Assembly (NCBI GenBank): GCA_964017065.1 | Contig: OZ024783.1 | Coordinates: 10,320,885-10,384,884, forward strand | Direction: 5' to 3' | From: Haliclona indistincta | Taxonomy: Eukaryota > Porifera > Demospongiae > Haplosclerida > Chalinidae | DNA length: 64,000 nucleotides | Shown: piece after piece, positions 1 through 14,000 of the stretch | Numbering within the stretch: position 1 is the stretch's first letter | How the letters are laid out: each line of letters starts with the position of its first letter | The notes under the pieces: model-generated | Databases searched by the model: none | The model's input: the letters and a program-made list of their open reading frames with translations, nothing else | What the model was told of the DNA's origin: nothing | Position numbers and translations under genes: made by a program

Positions 1-49
1 ATTTGATATGCTGAGCTCTCTATGAGGATTTTGGTTTCGACCTACATAC

Positions 50-3005
50 CTTTCATCTTCATTGTCCCATACACTACACCTCCAAGCTGCCTCAAAACGA
101 AATTCAGCCAACTGTATGAAACAGAACTGTTAATTCTGTAAGGAAACAGCTTGCTGGTACCTCTTCTGTTTCTTGAGGGCGTGTTTGACCACACCCCTTC
201 ATGTAGAAGTCAGAGACATGTGGAAGATTGAGGCTATGCAGTGCCTATAGCAGAAGAGTCATCAAACAATGATTATGAGCTAGATAAATTACCTGTAAAA
301 TTCCTGAATGGGAGTGTCCGCTTTCTGGAAGCTTCATTTGCCAGTTATGGGCACCTAAAGAGCAACGTACAACAGATAGCTGGCAAGCAAGGGCCTGTAC
401 TACTTACTTAGAGCTTTTTCCCACTTGTTTTCATACTCGAACATCTTAGTGCGAATGTCATCTTGCACTGCGTATTGAAAACACGCTCCATACAACCCAT
501 CCGGCTCTCCTATCTTGCTATAGACATCAAGCAACAGACTCTGTACTTGACGGTTATCTAGGGCTGTTGAAGATCGTGTTGAGGAAGGGGAAGAGGATGG
601 TGAGGAAGTGATGGTGTCGGAATCTCTCAGTGATTCTCTCTCTTTGTCTCTCTGAGCACAGTGCCATATTTCAATGTAGAGCAGAGAAGTGAAATAAGCT
701 GAGCACAGTTGGGCAGCATGGGCAATAGTTAGGAAGTCAAGATTCAGCCAAAAATTGTTGTCCCATGCAGAACTGAAGGAAAAGTAGATAAAATTATTGA
801 TGGGTGGGAATGTGTGAGCGAATGGATGGATGGATGGATGGATGGATGGATGGATGGATGGATGGATGGATGGATGGATGGATGGATGGATGGATGGATG
901 GATGGATGGATGGATGGATGGATGGATGGATGGATGGATGGATGGATGGATGGATGGATGGATGGACAGTTAGTCGAGCAAAAATGTGTTTTTAATTTAC
1001 CTTTTTGCTGTTCTGTTGGTAGTTCTGAGAAACATGATCATTCTTAGCATTGTACGAACCGACTCGGAAGGCACTTTGGTTGATAATGAGGTCACACCAG
1101 TCATAGCAGAGGAAAATGAAGATGAGGGTGAGTGAGATGAAGCAAAGGTGACAGTAGAGAAGAAATGCATGATCTGTCGTGAGAGAATGTCTCTATGTCC
1201 CTCTGGTCCAGTGCTCAGAATGTGGTGTACGATCATTGGGAATATCTCCTCTGCTAGCTCAGCCTGAGACAAAGAAGAGAGCATAATGTGTGTGAATCTC
1301 CAGACTGTATATCTCTTCCGCTGGGACCGAAGTACACACTAGCTTTGTAAAGAGACCTATTTTTGGCTTCCTGAAACTGAGGTACACTAGTTTGCTTCAA
1401 TAATACTTGCAAAGCCGAGGGAGGCACATTATCTTACTGTCTGTGCACTGAACTGTCTTAGTGTGAATGAAGTTATAGTATCAACTACCGGATGTGAAAG
1501 ACGCATTTTCTCATAGAGTCTATTACAGACCTTGTAATACAACGCTAGTACTCTCAAAACATGATGTATATTTGTTGGTATATTGTACCTTTACTAAGCA
1601 CACTGGTTTCAGCAGTAACAGGACTTCATCTCTAACCCCTCCACTACCGAGGAGGGTGGTAACCAAATTGATGATCCACTCTTGGTGGGTGTGGCACTGT
1701 GGTCCGGGCACCCATACTGTGGTGGTGTCCATCAGCTGAGCAAAAGCTGATTGAGGAGGAGATGAGGGAGGAGGGCATGGTGATCCCTAGAGTGGAGAGA
1801 GAAGATTCCTTACTACCACAAATTGAATAGTTCAGAAACAACTCATGTAAGTAACATATTCTAGATAACCACTATTTACTGTTAGCTGAATATTCTGATT
1901 GGTGCATTAACATTACTTTGGTTTTCTTCTTTTGTTGCTTGAATGGTTCCAGCAATGAACACCATCTGCTTTCATCTCCTCCAGCTTCGTGCACAGCTCT
2001 GGCGAGAGCATCTGATCCTGCTTTAGTGGACAGCACTACCTTGAGACACTCAGCACTGGCGTGAACTACTTTGATACTAAGAGAGAGAGAGGGACAAAGT
2101 AAGATGGTACGAAAGAAAGCACTAGAAAAAACGCTTTTTTTTAAATCCTGGAGCACAAAGGGTGCATGCATTGCATTGGTAAGATTCTGAATGCATTATG
2201 TGAAGGCAAAATCAATGAGAATTTATGATGCATATTTATTTCTACTACATAGCATGACAGATATCTTCAACTCACCTTGGATCAGTAAGAAACTGACAAA
2301 GCTTTTCCAATGCTCTGAAAGCATATGACGAGGATGGCTGCTTGCCAATAGAGATCACCTCTAAACAAATGTAACACTAGTTAATGCCAAAACAGACTTT
2401 GGTTTCTTATACAACAGCATTGTTATCATTACTACAATGATTATTTTTTGAGAAAATTTAATCCAACACAATAGTTACTATCTCTACTATTATTAAAAGT
2501 CAATTGCATACACAATAATCAATATTAACCATCATGTTGTCTTGGTAACATTCAAACGTAGTTAGACTATTATTAGACATGCCATACTCTAGATAATTGA
2601 TAATTCCTTTCATTGCTATAATCAGAACAATCTAATCGAAAAATGGTGCCTGAGAGCTGAGAGAGAAAATGAATGGTACCCACTTCACACGAATCACACC
2701 CCTCTGATCACTGCAATAGGTGCAGGAAATTATAATAGAAATCATCTGATACCTTGCCAAGTCTCATTACCAGGCAGATTTGTATGCAACATATATGGCT
2801 GGGAGAAACCACAATCACTCACCTAGACTGCTATCAGGTATTGCAATGCAGGCGAGGTCAACACAGCCAATCTCTCCCAGGCACTTGCCAACTTCTGTTG
2901 CTATGGTAACATCAGTAGAGTCCCTGCTCCCTCCATTGAGGCTTTGTTGTGCTATTGTGATCAATGCTCTGATGAGCTCAATAACTGGACTGCAACTCTG
3001 GAGAT
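50..3005 (-). CDS. ATM: ATM-like PI3K-related protein kinase, nine internal exons (FAT region), copy 1, partial
   Basis: Nine minus-strand exons can be placed: 2823-3005, 2276-2360, 1917-2076, 1589-1786, 1001-1263, 408-772, 293-354, 161-244 and 50-111. All have GT-AG borders and every phase joins correctly, giving about 487 codons. The translation follows vertebrate ATM in order: a [13 protein letters not shown] block, [81 protein letters not shown] and [15 protein letters not shown]. This is the segment leading into and including the FAT domain of the DNA-double-strand-break signalling kinase. The kinase and FATC exons would lie left of the window. The upstream HEAT-repeat exons are not visible between 3.0 kb and the divergent gene at 3.66 kb, nor anywhere further right. 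The 5' end of exon 1589-1786 could instead be 1735 (both acceptors are in phase). Confidence 0.85.
822..966. repeat. (TGGA)n microsatellite in an ATM intron
   Basis: About 36 uninterrupted copies of the tetranucleotide TGGA fill the intron between the 1001-1263 and 408-772 exons. The corresponding intron in the second ATM copy has only a short degenerate tract at about 8287-8332. Apparent open frames through the repeat (Trp-Met-Asp-Gly) are repeat artefacts. Confidence 0.95.
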
Positions 3006-3655
3006 CTGTGGAAATATATTGAGAAAATGTGACTGGCAAGTTAGTAGAATCAAACTTCAAGTTAGACAATCATTACAATAACATGAGTACTCCAAGAGTT
3101 TCCGCCGCAACATGGCTATAACCCCAGCTAGCAAAAAGTCATCGAAAGACACAGGCGGCACATTTACCAATGATTTGTGTGTGCGTGTGTGTGTGTGTAA
3201 ACGTAATCTTCAATAACGTTTTTGCTATGATGAAGCTAATAAACTGTGAAAAAGATTATAAATACATAGCAATGAGCCTATACACTATATATACACTATA
3301 AAAAGAAAAGAACAGAAGTACTCAACAATGCAATTTTGAGTGCTTTAATGTATGTGCAGTATGTTATAAGCATGCTAATCAGAGCACTATAGTAAAACAG
3401 CATTACAAGCATTAACATCTTTGTAGTTTCAGTCAAATCTGTCTCAAAAACTGTGGTGTTAAAGTTAAGTTTAATGTAGATTCTACAGCTAATAAGATCA
3501 GCCTGTTTAGCTTGCTTTTCAATTGTACAGCCATTAACGTTTGTTATTAATTATTGTTGTATGCATGATAACAACTATTACTACTACTATACTATGCAAC
3601 AAAGCCATTGTATAAATTGTTCATTCAAGTTGTAGTCACTTCACAATACATCCCA
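3006..3655. other. Intergenic, head-to-head between ATM exon and Pmp/TM gene
   Basis: No coding exon was found on either strand. It contains a short GT-rich microsatellite (about 3177-3198) and AT-rich sequence. It would be the promoter of the plus-strand gene and, if the ATM gene is intact, an ATM intron. Confidence 0.5.
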
Positions 3656-6600
3656 ATGGCAGCAATCCGATTTCTCTCCCATTCGTCTCTAATACTGCTG
3701 ATTGCAGTAATCAATGGCTGTGTGTCTGAATACTCGCAGTTGACTATCCAAGTGAGTGAATCAGGTCACGATAAGCTGTCGTGCCTTCAAGAGCCTCAGC
3801 ATGCTTGTAAAACACTGGTATATGTGTTGAACCAGATGAACAACAGCACTTTCAATCCACTCGTAGTATCAGAAGTGCTCATCAATGTAACATACAACCA
3901 AACTACCCATCAAAAACTGTTTGAAGTCAATTTACATTTTCAATACATATACAAAGTAAGTGTGGTTGGGTGCAATAACGCCTTCATCATTTTCAAATAT
4001 GCTGGGTCTTTTCTGCAAATATCACAACTCTCTGGTTATGCTCTACAGTGGTCATGGATTGAGTTAGGATTTACATGTACTGGCCGATCCAAAGTACGCA
4101 ACGAACTAGACATTCCTCGAATCATTATGTTATTCCTCAATACCCTTGAAGTTTATAAGTGCAATTTTATTTCAGTTACTTAGCGTTTCGATGAGTCCAT
4201 TCAAGGACCAAGCATTGTCATCAGTAAGAACGTTTTTGGTAACAGCGAATTTTGTCCAATTGTCAATTTCGTCATCACTAGTCCCACAATAGTAGCAAAC
4301 AATAGCTTTGAAAATTGTCACGTTATTGAGAGTCCATTGCTCAGAATTCAAGCAAACAACAACTCTGTTAAAATTTTGAACAATTCCTTTACCAATTTAA
4401 GTACCAAGATTTTTACCTCAGCAATTTTCATCATTGGTACCACTGTGGGTATTTCAATTCAAAACAATCAATTCATTGGTAATTCAATGGGTTCTGTAAC
4501 AATAGATGTTACTGTATCATACAGTGCAATAATAGAAGATGCTTGTACCTGGTGTATTATGGAAAGGAATAATTTTGAAAACAATCGCTTTCAACGAACC
4601 GAAAAACAAAACCCAATTCTTGTGGTCATAAAAGCTATCACGGATGCATGTCCGATGAAGTTTTCTTACAATCACAACTCATTTGAGAACAATAAAAACA
4701 CTCGTCTATTGAGTACTGACATTGAGAATAAGAACAATTTCACGGCTGTACACAACATCACTGATCTAACAATCTTGAACAATACCGGCACATCAGGACT
4801 TGTGACAATCGTAAAAAATGACCCTCTTCACGGAATTGTTATTGTTTATATGACATCCCTTACTGTAGAATACAATACTGGTCGGTATAGAGAAGATACT
4901 AGTGACAGTCTTAAAGCGACCATTGTATACGTGAAAAATGTAAATCAGATTACAATTGGCGATTCAGCTTTTCAGAAAAATTTGGGAACTTCACTTGTGC
5001 TTGAAAATGAACAATTTTATAGCAAAAAACATGATCTGTGTGTCACAGGACTTCTTCTATTTGATGCTAACAGTGGAATATATGGAGGAGCAATGGGTTT
5101 GTACAGTGTGACCATCAATAGCTCATGTCATTCAATCGTTTCATTTCAAAACAACTATGGTGTTTATGGTGGAGCTCTATATTTAGAAAACAGTCCGAGT
5201 CTCTGTGTGTGCACAAACAAGTGTCTTACAACTTTAAAGTTTAACAACAATAGAGCCACAACCTCAGGCAATTCTGTGTATTTTGCATCTTCATTCAATT
5301 CAAATTTTGAATGCAAAAATTATAGCAGAAAAGATGTTGGCTCAGCTGCAAGTAGCATCGTTCTAAATTCTGCTGATAGTTGCAGTCTCAGCATAATTTT
5401 TATTTCCAGGTCAGAATATCATAGTGAACATATCAATAACTGATCACTTCAATCAACCATCTCTTTGTACTGCTGGTGTTTCTATCTCTTGTGATGGACT
5501 GATTTACACATGCTTTAATCAACAAATCCAACTATCAGGACCAGATAGAGTTGTACTGGTTCAACCTCCTAACACAAGCTCATCAATCATCGATACAAAT
5601 TTAGTGCTTCAGATACCAAATAACAACAATTCTCGAAACATTTCGCTGCGTCTTTCGTGTAGTAATTCAAATGCTAACATTACAATCATCCTCAATATAA
5701 GCAGCTGTCCATTAGGTTTCATTTATGATTCAAAATTGAATTTATGCAAATGTGCTACGCAAATTGAACAGACAATATGTTCAACTGTATTGGGAGCTGT
5801 TTGTGTGTCACATGGATATTGGTATGGCACAGTACATGATGAATACATAGTCGCTCGATGCAAGTATTCTGAGTGCAAGATGAACAATGTACCTTGTCCT
5901 TCTGGAATACAGAGTGGCAGCAACTACTTTTTGCTAAATGGAACACAGTGCTCAAATGGAAGAGGTGGCGTGCTCTGTAGAACATGTGCAGAACATTTCG
6001 TGTTCTCCTTTCTTTCGATTCATTGCATTCCTCAGGATAACTGCAATATATCAAAAGCTGTTTCAATCGTATTTCTTGCACTTATCTTTCAGATTCTGAT
6101 CACAATATTCCTTTTCTTGGTAGTCAGGTTCAAGCACAGTATTGGATGTGGCTTTCTTTATGGTCCAATGTTATTCCTGGCAGTGGTCAATCACATACAT
6201 GTACCACTTGATAACTATTCAGAATACTCCACTTTGAGTACAGTTGTGTCCATCTTTACTTCAGTAGCTTTGCTCAATCTTGAGCTGTTCGGTAGGATAC
6301 CGTGGTGTTTCTTTGAATCCATTCCAAAGCTGTACAACTATTCTCTTCGTGTGCTTGGTCCTCTTACAGTGCTCTTGGTTCTACTAGGCATCACTGCTCT
6401 TGCTCGTTGGTATCCAAAGTGTTCAGTTCCTAAGAAAATACGAATGCGAACACTACCTCAAAGGGTTTTACAACGTTGCCATGTATCTCTTAGGTTGGCT
6501 TCACCTCTAAGAGCAATGTGCATTCTGATGATGCTATCATTTTGGTCTCTAGCTGATATTAGCATTAATATTCTAACACCTACTGTGTTTGAGACTCAAC

Positions 6601-7316
6601 ACTATTCAATGTACATGGTATCAATTCAACCTGATATCACCTTTTTTTCACTACAACACCTTCCATTAACTATTCCTGCTCTCTTAGTGTTGCTGGTGGT
6701 GATTCTACCATTAGTGATCATACTGCTGTCAGCTCCTTTCCTACAACGTGTGATCAATCTCTTCAAAATCAAGCCATTTCTTGACGAGTTTCAGTCTTGC
6801 TACAAGGACAAGTATCGCTGGTACTCTGGAGTGTACTTCATAGTATGGATAGCCATCGTTGGCATACAAGGTTTACCAGATTCTCTGCTTTACACTCAAA
6901 CCATACTTTTCATTTTATTGTGTGCTCAATTTCTGATCAAACCATACAAAAGTAAGTTACTCAATATCACTGATACACTACTCTTAGTTGATCTCAATTT
7001 TCTAATTGCTCTTTTGTGTAACAATACCAATCCTTTATCTTTCCATATGTTTTCATCACTTCTTATTCATGCATTGATCATTGTACCAATTGTATGTGCT
7101 GTACTGTCTATTATTTGTTTGGTTTTAACCAAATATGGTGTGTATGACTGTCTTAAAGGTTTTTGGAGCAGAAGGAGGGAACAAGAGTTGCAGCAGCCAC
7201 AAGATGCCGAACGTGAGTTAGAGCTGTCTCATCCTGAAGTCCAAGATGTGCGTGTTCCTGACGTCAGTTTTAATGTTGAAAGAGAACCACTCATTGCTTT
7301 TGTTGGGAATCAATAA
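3656..7316 (+). pseudogene. Pmp-repeat beta-helix plus multi-pass membrane protein, copy 1 (two lesions)
   Basis: The start ATG opens a signal peptide (MAAIRFL...LILLIAVINGC). An extracellular region of about 570 codons follows, rich in Asn and N-glycosylation sites. It has FxxN/GGA-type Pmp motifs (NYGVYGGALYLENS), as in right-handed beta-helix proteins. Then comes a Cys-rich segment (CSNGRGGVLCRTC), about ten hydrophobic helices and a charged Glu-rich tail. Compared with copy 2 there is a TTG-to-TAG change at 4181-4183 and a 7-nt insertion near 5397-5409 that shifts frame. The C-terminal half (about 5424-7316) is then open to the stop, which overlaps an AATAAA poly(A) signal. The insertion ends in a pyrimidine-rich AG, so rescue by splicing is possible but unproven. 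Such chimeric proteins are known to me from sponge predictions; their function is unknown, and surface sensing or adhesion is only a guess. Confidence 0.75.
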
Positions 7317-7910
7317 ATTGCCTAAACGTCTTTCTGTAATATTAATTTTTCACACTTTTTTCTACTGTTTACTTTGCTAAAAACATTTGAATCTGCACAA
7401 AAAAACATTATCTTTTACTTTTTGGTTATTCTGGTCACACAGTAGTGCGTCTTTAAGTAGAGATGTACGAAAAACAAGATGGCGGCTACAATGCATTCTA
7501 TTTCACTTGGTGGTAAACTGTACATGTCTAAAGACACTAAGATCTGATAAACGAACAAGCTAGATAAACTAGCAGTCATTACTATTGTGACTATCATCTA
7601 TTTTCAAATCTCAAATTCCTACAGAAAAGTAACAGTAGTCCAAAAGAGCATTTCAAAATAGCATTATCATGAGCCAGTCTGTCATAACTCCTCACTTCAA
7701 ATATAGCAATTTTCTAATGTAGTAGTTCTCAAAAACAGATAATGAGTATTACTATGCATAATTACTATGCTGTTGTTACAGTACAAACCAATACTCTACT
7801 AACACTAACTATCACACTGATATTTTGCAGTTAATTCATAATTGTCTCTCCTAACCAAATGGAAGAATGGTTACAGCACTAAAAGTGCACTAAAACAATT
7901 GCTTTCGACT
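7317..7910. other. Intergenic and duplication junction
   Basis: AT-rich non-coding sequence. The repeat of the first unit begins at about 7911, in the middle of an ATM exon, with a short unique join (around 7890-7910) between the two units. Confidence 0.6.
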
Positions 7911-10440
7911 TTTTCCCACTTGTTTTCATACTCGAACATCTTAGTGCGAATGTCGTCTTGCACTGCGTATTGAAAACATGCTCCATACAGCCCATCCGGT
8001 TCTCCTATCTTGCTATAGACATCAAGCAACAGGCTCTGCACTTGACGGTTATCTAGAGCTGTTGAAGATCGTGTTGAGGAAGGAGAAGAGGTTGGTGAAG
8101 AACTGATGGTGTCGGAATCTCTCAGTGATTCTCTCTCTTTGTCTCTCTGAGCACAGTGCCATATTTCAATGTAGAGCAGAGAAGTGAAATAAGCTGAGCA
8201 CAGTTGGGCAGCATGGGCGATAGTTAAAAAGTCAAGATTCAGCCAGAAATTGTTGTCCCATGCAGAACTGTAGGAAAAGTTGATAAATGGATGGATGGAT
8301 GGACGGATGGATGGATGGACGGACGGACGGATGAAAGTTAGATGAGCAAAATGAGACAAAAAAATAATGTTTTTAATTTACCTTTTTGCTGTTCTGTTGG
8401 TAGTTCTGAGGAACATGATCATTCTTAGCATTGTACGAACCGACTCGGAAGGCACTTTGGCTGATAATGAGGTCACACCAGTCATAGCAGAGGAAAATGA
8501 AGATGAGGGTGAGTGAGATGAAGCAAAGGTGACAGTGGAGAAGAAATGCATGATCTGCCGAGAGAGAATGTCTCTATGTCCCTCTGGCCCGGTGCTCAGA
8601 ATGTGGTGTATGATCATTGGGAATATCTCCTCTGCTAGCTCAGCCTGAGAGAAAGAAAGAGAGCATAATGTGTGAATCTTCAGACTGCATATCCGTAAAC
8701 AGGTTCAGTAATGTTTTACTGGGAGCAGAGTACACACTAGCTTTGCACAGAGACCAATTTTTGGCTTCATGAACCTGAGGTACACTGGTTTGCTTCAATA
8801 ATACTTGTAAAGCTGAGAAAGGCACATTATCTTACTGTTTGTGCACTGAACTATCTTAGTGTAAATGAAGTTATAGTACCAACTAACGGATGTGGAAGAC
8901 ACATTTTCTCATAGAGTCTATTACAGACCTTGTAATACAACGCTAGTACTCTCAAAACATGATGTATCTTTGTTGGTCTATGGTACCTTTACTAAGCACA
9001 CTGGTTTCAGCAGTAACAGCACTTCATCTCTAACCCCTCCACTACCGAGGAGGGTGGTAACCAAATTGATGATCCACTCTTGATGGGTGTGGCACTGTGG
9101 TCCGGGCACCCATACTGTGGTGGTGTCCATCAGCTGAGCAAAAGCTGATTGAGGAGGAGATGAGGGAGGAGGGCATGGTGATCCCTAGAGTGGAGAGGGA
9201 AGATTCCATACTATCACAAAGTGAATAGATCAGAAACAAACACACAAACACTATACAATTCATGTAAGTACCATATTCGAGATATGCTGATTTACTGTTA
9301 GCTGAATATTCTGATTGGTGCATTAACATTACCTTGCTTTTCTTTTTCTGTTGCTTGAATGGTTCCAGCAATGAGCACCATCTGCTTTCATCTCCTCCAG
9401 CTTCGTGCACAGCTCTGGCGAGAGCATCTGATCCTGCTTTAGTGGACAGCACTACCTTGAGACACTCAGCACTGGCGTGAACCACTTTGATACTAAGAAA
9501 GAGAGAGAGAGAGAGATGGACCAAAGAACACAGTAAGATGGTACGAAAGAAAGAACAAAATGAGCACTAGAAAAAAATGCTTTTAAATCCTGGAGCACAA
9601 AAGGTGCATGCATTGCATTGGTAAATTCCAAGTGCATTATGTGAAGCCAAAATCCATGAGAATTTATGAGGCATAATTATTCAACTATACATACCTTGTA
9701 GCATCACATATTTAACTCACCTTGGATCAGTAAGAAACTGACAAAGCTTTTCCAATGCTCTGAAAGCATATGACGAGGATGGCTGCTTGCCAATAGAGAT
9801 CACTTCTAAACAAATGTAACACTATAGTTAATGCCAAAACAAACTTTGGTTTGTTATACAACAGCATTGTTATCATTACCACAACGATCATTTTTGTGAG
9901 AAAGTTTACTCCAACACAATACTTACTATCTCTACTATTTAAAAATTCAATTGCATATTCAATAGTCAATAATTCATGTTGTCTTGGTAACCTTCGCACA
10001 TAGTTAGCCCTGAAAACCTATTAGTAGACATGCTATACTCCGCTATAATCAGGACAGTTTGTGGTGCCTGAGAGAAAATGGTACGCACTTCACACGAATC
10101 ACACTCTTTTGATCAATACAATACGTGCAGGAAGTTATAATAGAAAACATCCCTGACAACTCTCACAGCTTTTGCCAAGTCTCATGACAAAGCAGATTTG
10201 TGTCAATTTGTATGCAACATGGTTGGGAGAATCCCAGGAAACCACAATCACTCACCTAGACTGCTTTCCGGTATTGCAATGCAGGCGAGGTCAACACAGC
10301 CGATCTCTCCCAGGCACTTGCCAACTTCTGTTGCTATGGTGACATCAGTAGAGTCCCTGCTCCCTCCATCGAGGCTTTGTTGTGCTATTGTGATCAATGC
10401 TCTGATGAGCTCAATAACAGGACTGCAACTCTGGAGATCT
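7911..10440 (-). pseudogene. ATM: ATM-like exons, copy 2, truncated at the duplication junction
   Basis: Seven exons correspond one-to-one with copy 1: 10256-10440, 9721-9805, 9333-9492, 8987-9184, 8382-8644 and a last one from 8267 down to the junction near 7911. In copy order these cover the [13 protein letters not shown] to YENKWEK part, so six are complete and one is partial. Splice sites and reading frame are preserved and substitutions are scattered. The last exon loses its donor, since the sequence after YENKWEK is replaced by unrelated junction sequence. It therefore cannot encode the downstream kinase domain unless transcripts read into copy 1. It is called a duplicated fragment rather than a gene. 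Confidence 0.75.
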
Positions 10441-11010
10441 GTGGAAATACGTATACATTGAGAAAAATGTGACTGGCAAGTTAGTAGAATCAAACTTCAA
10501 GTTAGACAATCATTACAATAGCATGAGTACTCCAAGAGTTGGTCCCACAAAGAGAGAAAGAGAGAAAGACTCCTAGCTAGCAAAAGGTCATGACATAGGC
10601 GGCACATTTACCACTGATTTGTGTGTGTGTTAACGTTATTATCAATAAAAAGAAAAGAATGGAACCACACACTAATGCAATTTTGAGTGCTCTAATATAC
10701 AATGCATGTGCAGTATGTTATAAGCATGCTAATCAGAGTACTATAGTAAAACAGAACTACAAGGATTAACATCTTTACAGTTTCAGTCAAATCTGTCTCA
10801 AAAACTGTGGTGTTAAAGTTAAGTTTAGTGCATGAATATAGATTCTACAGCTAAAAAGATTTTAGCTTGCTTTTCAATTGTACAGCCATTAACGTATGTT
10901 ATTAATTATTGTTGTATGTATGATAACAACTATTACTACCACTATACTATGCAACAAAGCCATTGTATAAATTGTTCATTCAAGTTGTAGTCACTTCACA
11001 ATACATCCCA
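10441..11010. other. Intergenic, head-to-head (copy 2)
   Basis: Counterpart of 3006-3655. No exon was seen; it holds a GAAA-rich stretch at about 10550-10570 and a short GT run near 10620. Confidence 0.5.
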
Positions 11011-14000
11011 ATGGCAGCAATCCGATTTCTTTTCCATTTGTCTCTAATACTGCTGATCGCAGTAATCAATGGCTGTGTGTCTGAATACTCGCAGTTGACT
11101 ATCCAAGTGAGTGAATCAGGTCATGATAAGCTTTCATGCCTTCAAGAGCCTCAGCATGCTTGTAAAACACTGGTATATGTGTTGAACCAGATGACCAACA
11201 GTACTTTCAATCCACTTGTGGTATCAGAAGTGTTCATCAATGTAACATACAACCAAACTATCCATCAAAAACTGTTTGAAGTCAATTTAGATTTTCAATA
11301 CATAGATAAAGTAAGTGTTGTTGGGTGCAATAACGCCTTCATCATTTTCAAATATGCTGGGTCTTTTCTGCAAATATCACAACTCTCTGGTTATGCTTTA
11401 CAGTGGTCATGGATTGAGTTAGGATTTACATGTACTGGCCGATCCAAAGTACGCAACGAACTAGATATTCCGCGAATCATTATGTTATTCCTCAATACCC
11501 TTGAAGTTTATAAGTGCAATTTTATTTCAGTTACTTTGCGTTTCGATGAGTTCATTCAAGGACCAAACATTGTCATCAGTGAGAACGTTTTTGGTAACAG
11601 CGAATTTTGTCCTATTGTCAATTTCGCCATCACTAGTTCGGCAATAGTTGCAAACAATAGCTTTGAAAATTGTCACGTTATTGAGAGTCCATTGCTCAGA
11701 ATTCAAGCAAACAACAACTCTGTTAAAATTTTGAACAATTCTTTTACCAATTTAAACACCAAGATTTCTACCTCAGCAATTTCCATAATTGGTACCACTG
11801 TGGGTATTTCAATTCAAAACAATCGATTCATTGGTAATTCAATGGGTTCTGTAACAATAGATGTTACCGTATCATACAGTGCACTAATAGAAGATGTTTG
11901 TACCTGGTGTATTATGGAAAGGAATAATTTTGAAAACAATTGCTTTCGACGAACCGAAAAACAAAACCCAATTCTTGTGGTCATAAAAGCTATCACGGAT
12001 GCATGTCCGATGAAGTTTTCTTATAATTACAACTCATTTGAGAACAATAAAAACACTCGTCTATTGAGTACTGACATTGAGAATAAGAACAATTTCACGG
12101 CTGTACACAACATCACTGATCTAACAATCTTGAACAATACCGGCACATCAGGACTTGTGACAATCGTAAACAATGACCCTCTTCACGGAATTGTTATTGT
12201 TTATATGACATCCCTTACTGTACAATACAATACTGGTCGGTATAGAGAAGATACTAGTGACAGTCTTAAAGCGACCATTGTATACGTGATAAATGTAAAT
12301 CAGATTACAATTGGTGATTCAGCTTTTCAGAATAATTTGGGAACTTCACTTGTGCTTGAAAATGAACAATTTTATAGCAAAAGACACGATCTGTGTGTCA
12401 CGGGACGTCTTCTATTTGATGCTAACAGTGGAATATATGGAGGAGCAATGGGTTTGTACAGTGCGACCATCAATAGCTCATGTCATTCAATCATTTCATT
12501 TCAAAATAACTATGGTGTTTATGGTGGAGCTCTATATTTAGAAAACAGTCCGAGTCACTGTGTGTGCACAAACAAGTGTCTTACAACTTTAAAGTTTAAT
12601 AACAATAGAGCCACAACCTCAGGCAATTCTGTGTATTTTGCATCTTCATCCAATTCAAATTTTGAATGCAAAAAGTTTAGCAGAAAAGATGTTGGCTCAG
12701 CTGCAAGTAGCATCGTTCTGCATTCTCCTGATAGTTGCTGCCTCAGCATATTTCCTGGTCAGAATATCATAGTGAACATATCAATAACTGATCACTTCAA
12801 TCAATCATCTCTTTGTACTGCTGGTGTTTCTATCTCTTGTGATGGACTGATTTACACATGCTTTAATCAACAAATCCAGCTATCAGGACCAGATAGAGTT
12901 GTACTGGTTCAACCCCCTAATACAAGCTCATCAATCATCGATACAAATTTATACCAAAATACAACAATTCTCGAAACATTTCGCTGCGTCTTTCGTGTAG
13001 TAATTCAAATGCTAACATTACAATCATCCTCAATATAAGCAGCTGTCCTTTAGGTTTCACTTATGATTCAAAATTGAATAATTATGTGCAAATGTGCTAC
13101 GAAAATTGAACAGACAATATGTTCAACTATATTGGGAACTGTTTGTGTGTCACATGGATACTGGTATGGCACAGTACATGATGAATACATTGTCGCTCGA
13201 TGCAAGTATTCTGAGTGCAAGATGAACAACGTACCTTGTCCTTCTGGAATACAGAGTGGGAACAACTACTTCTTGCTGAATGGACCACAGTGCTCAAATG
13301 GAAGAGGAGGCGTGCTCTGTAGAACATGTCCTGAGCATTTCGTGTTCTCATTTCTCTCGATTCATTGCATTCCTCAGGATAACTGCAATATATCAAAAGC
13401 TGTTTCAATCGTATTTCTTGCACTTATCTTTCAGATTCTGATCACAATATTCCTTTTCTTGGTAGTCAGGTTCAAGCACAGTATTGGATGTGGCTTTCTT
13501 TATGGTCCAATGTTATTCCTGGCAGTGGTCAATCACATACCACTTGATGACTATTCAGAATACTCCACTTTGAGTACAGTTGTGTCCATCTTTACTTCAG
13601 TAGCTTTGCTCAATCTTGAGCTGTTCGGTAGGATACCGTGGTGTTTCTTTGAATCCATTCCAAAGCTGTACAACTATTCACTTCGTGTACTTGGTCCTCT
13701 TACAGTGCTCTTGGTTCTACTAGGCATCACTGCTCTTGCTCGTTGGTATCCAAAGTGTTCAGTTCCTAAGAAAATACGAATGCGAGCGCTACCTCAAAGG
13801 GTTTTACAACGTTGCCATGTATCTCTTTGGTTGGCTTCACCTCTAAGAGCAATGTGCATTCTGATGATGCTATCATTTTGGTCACTAGCTGATATTAGCA
13901 TTAATATTCTAACACCTACTGTGCTTGAGGCTCAACACTATTCAATGTACACGGTATGGATTCAACCTGATATCACCTTCTTTTCACCACAACACCTTCC

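Larger units (their letters stand above)
413..7898. repeat. Tandem segmental duplication, unit 1
   Basis: This stretch is repeated in direct orientation at about 7911-15218, with high similarity by eye over coding, intronic and intergenic parts alike. It contains the ATM exons from 408-772 upward and the whole Pmp/TM gene. The left edge is the end of the ATM FAT exon and the right edge is a block beginning CTCCTAACCAAATGG near 7850, which recurs near 15187. Confidence 0.9.

Noticed and set aside
804..1047. Open frames of repeated Trp-Met-Asp-Gly on the plus strand
   Set aside because: They are translations of the TGGA microsatellite inside an ATM intron.
8640..8825. Possible extra ATM exon on the minus strand ([14 protein letters not shown]...)
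   Set aside because: The flanking exons already join in phase and match ATM without a gap, so no exon is needed here.
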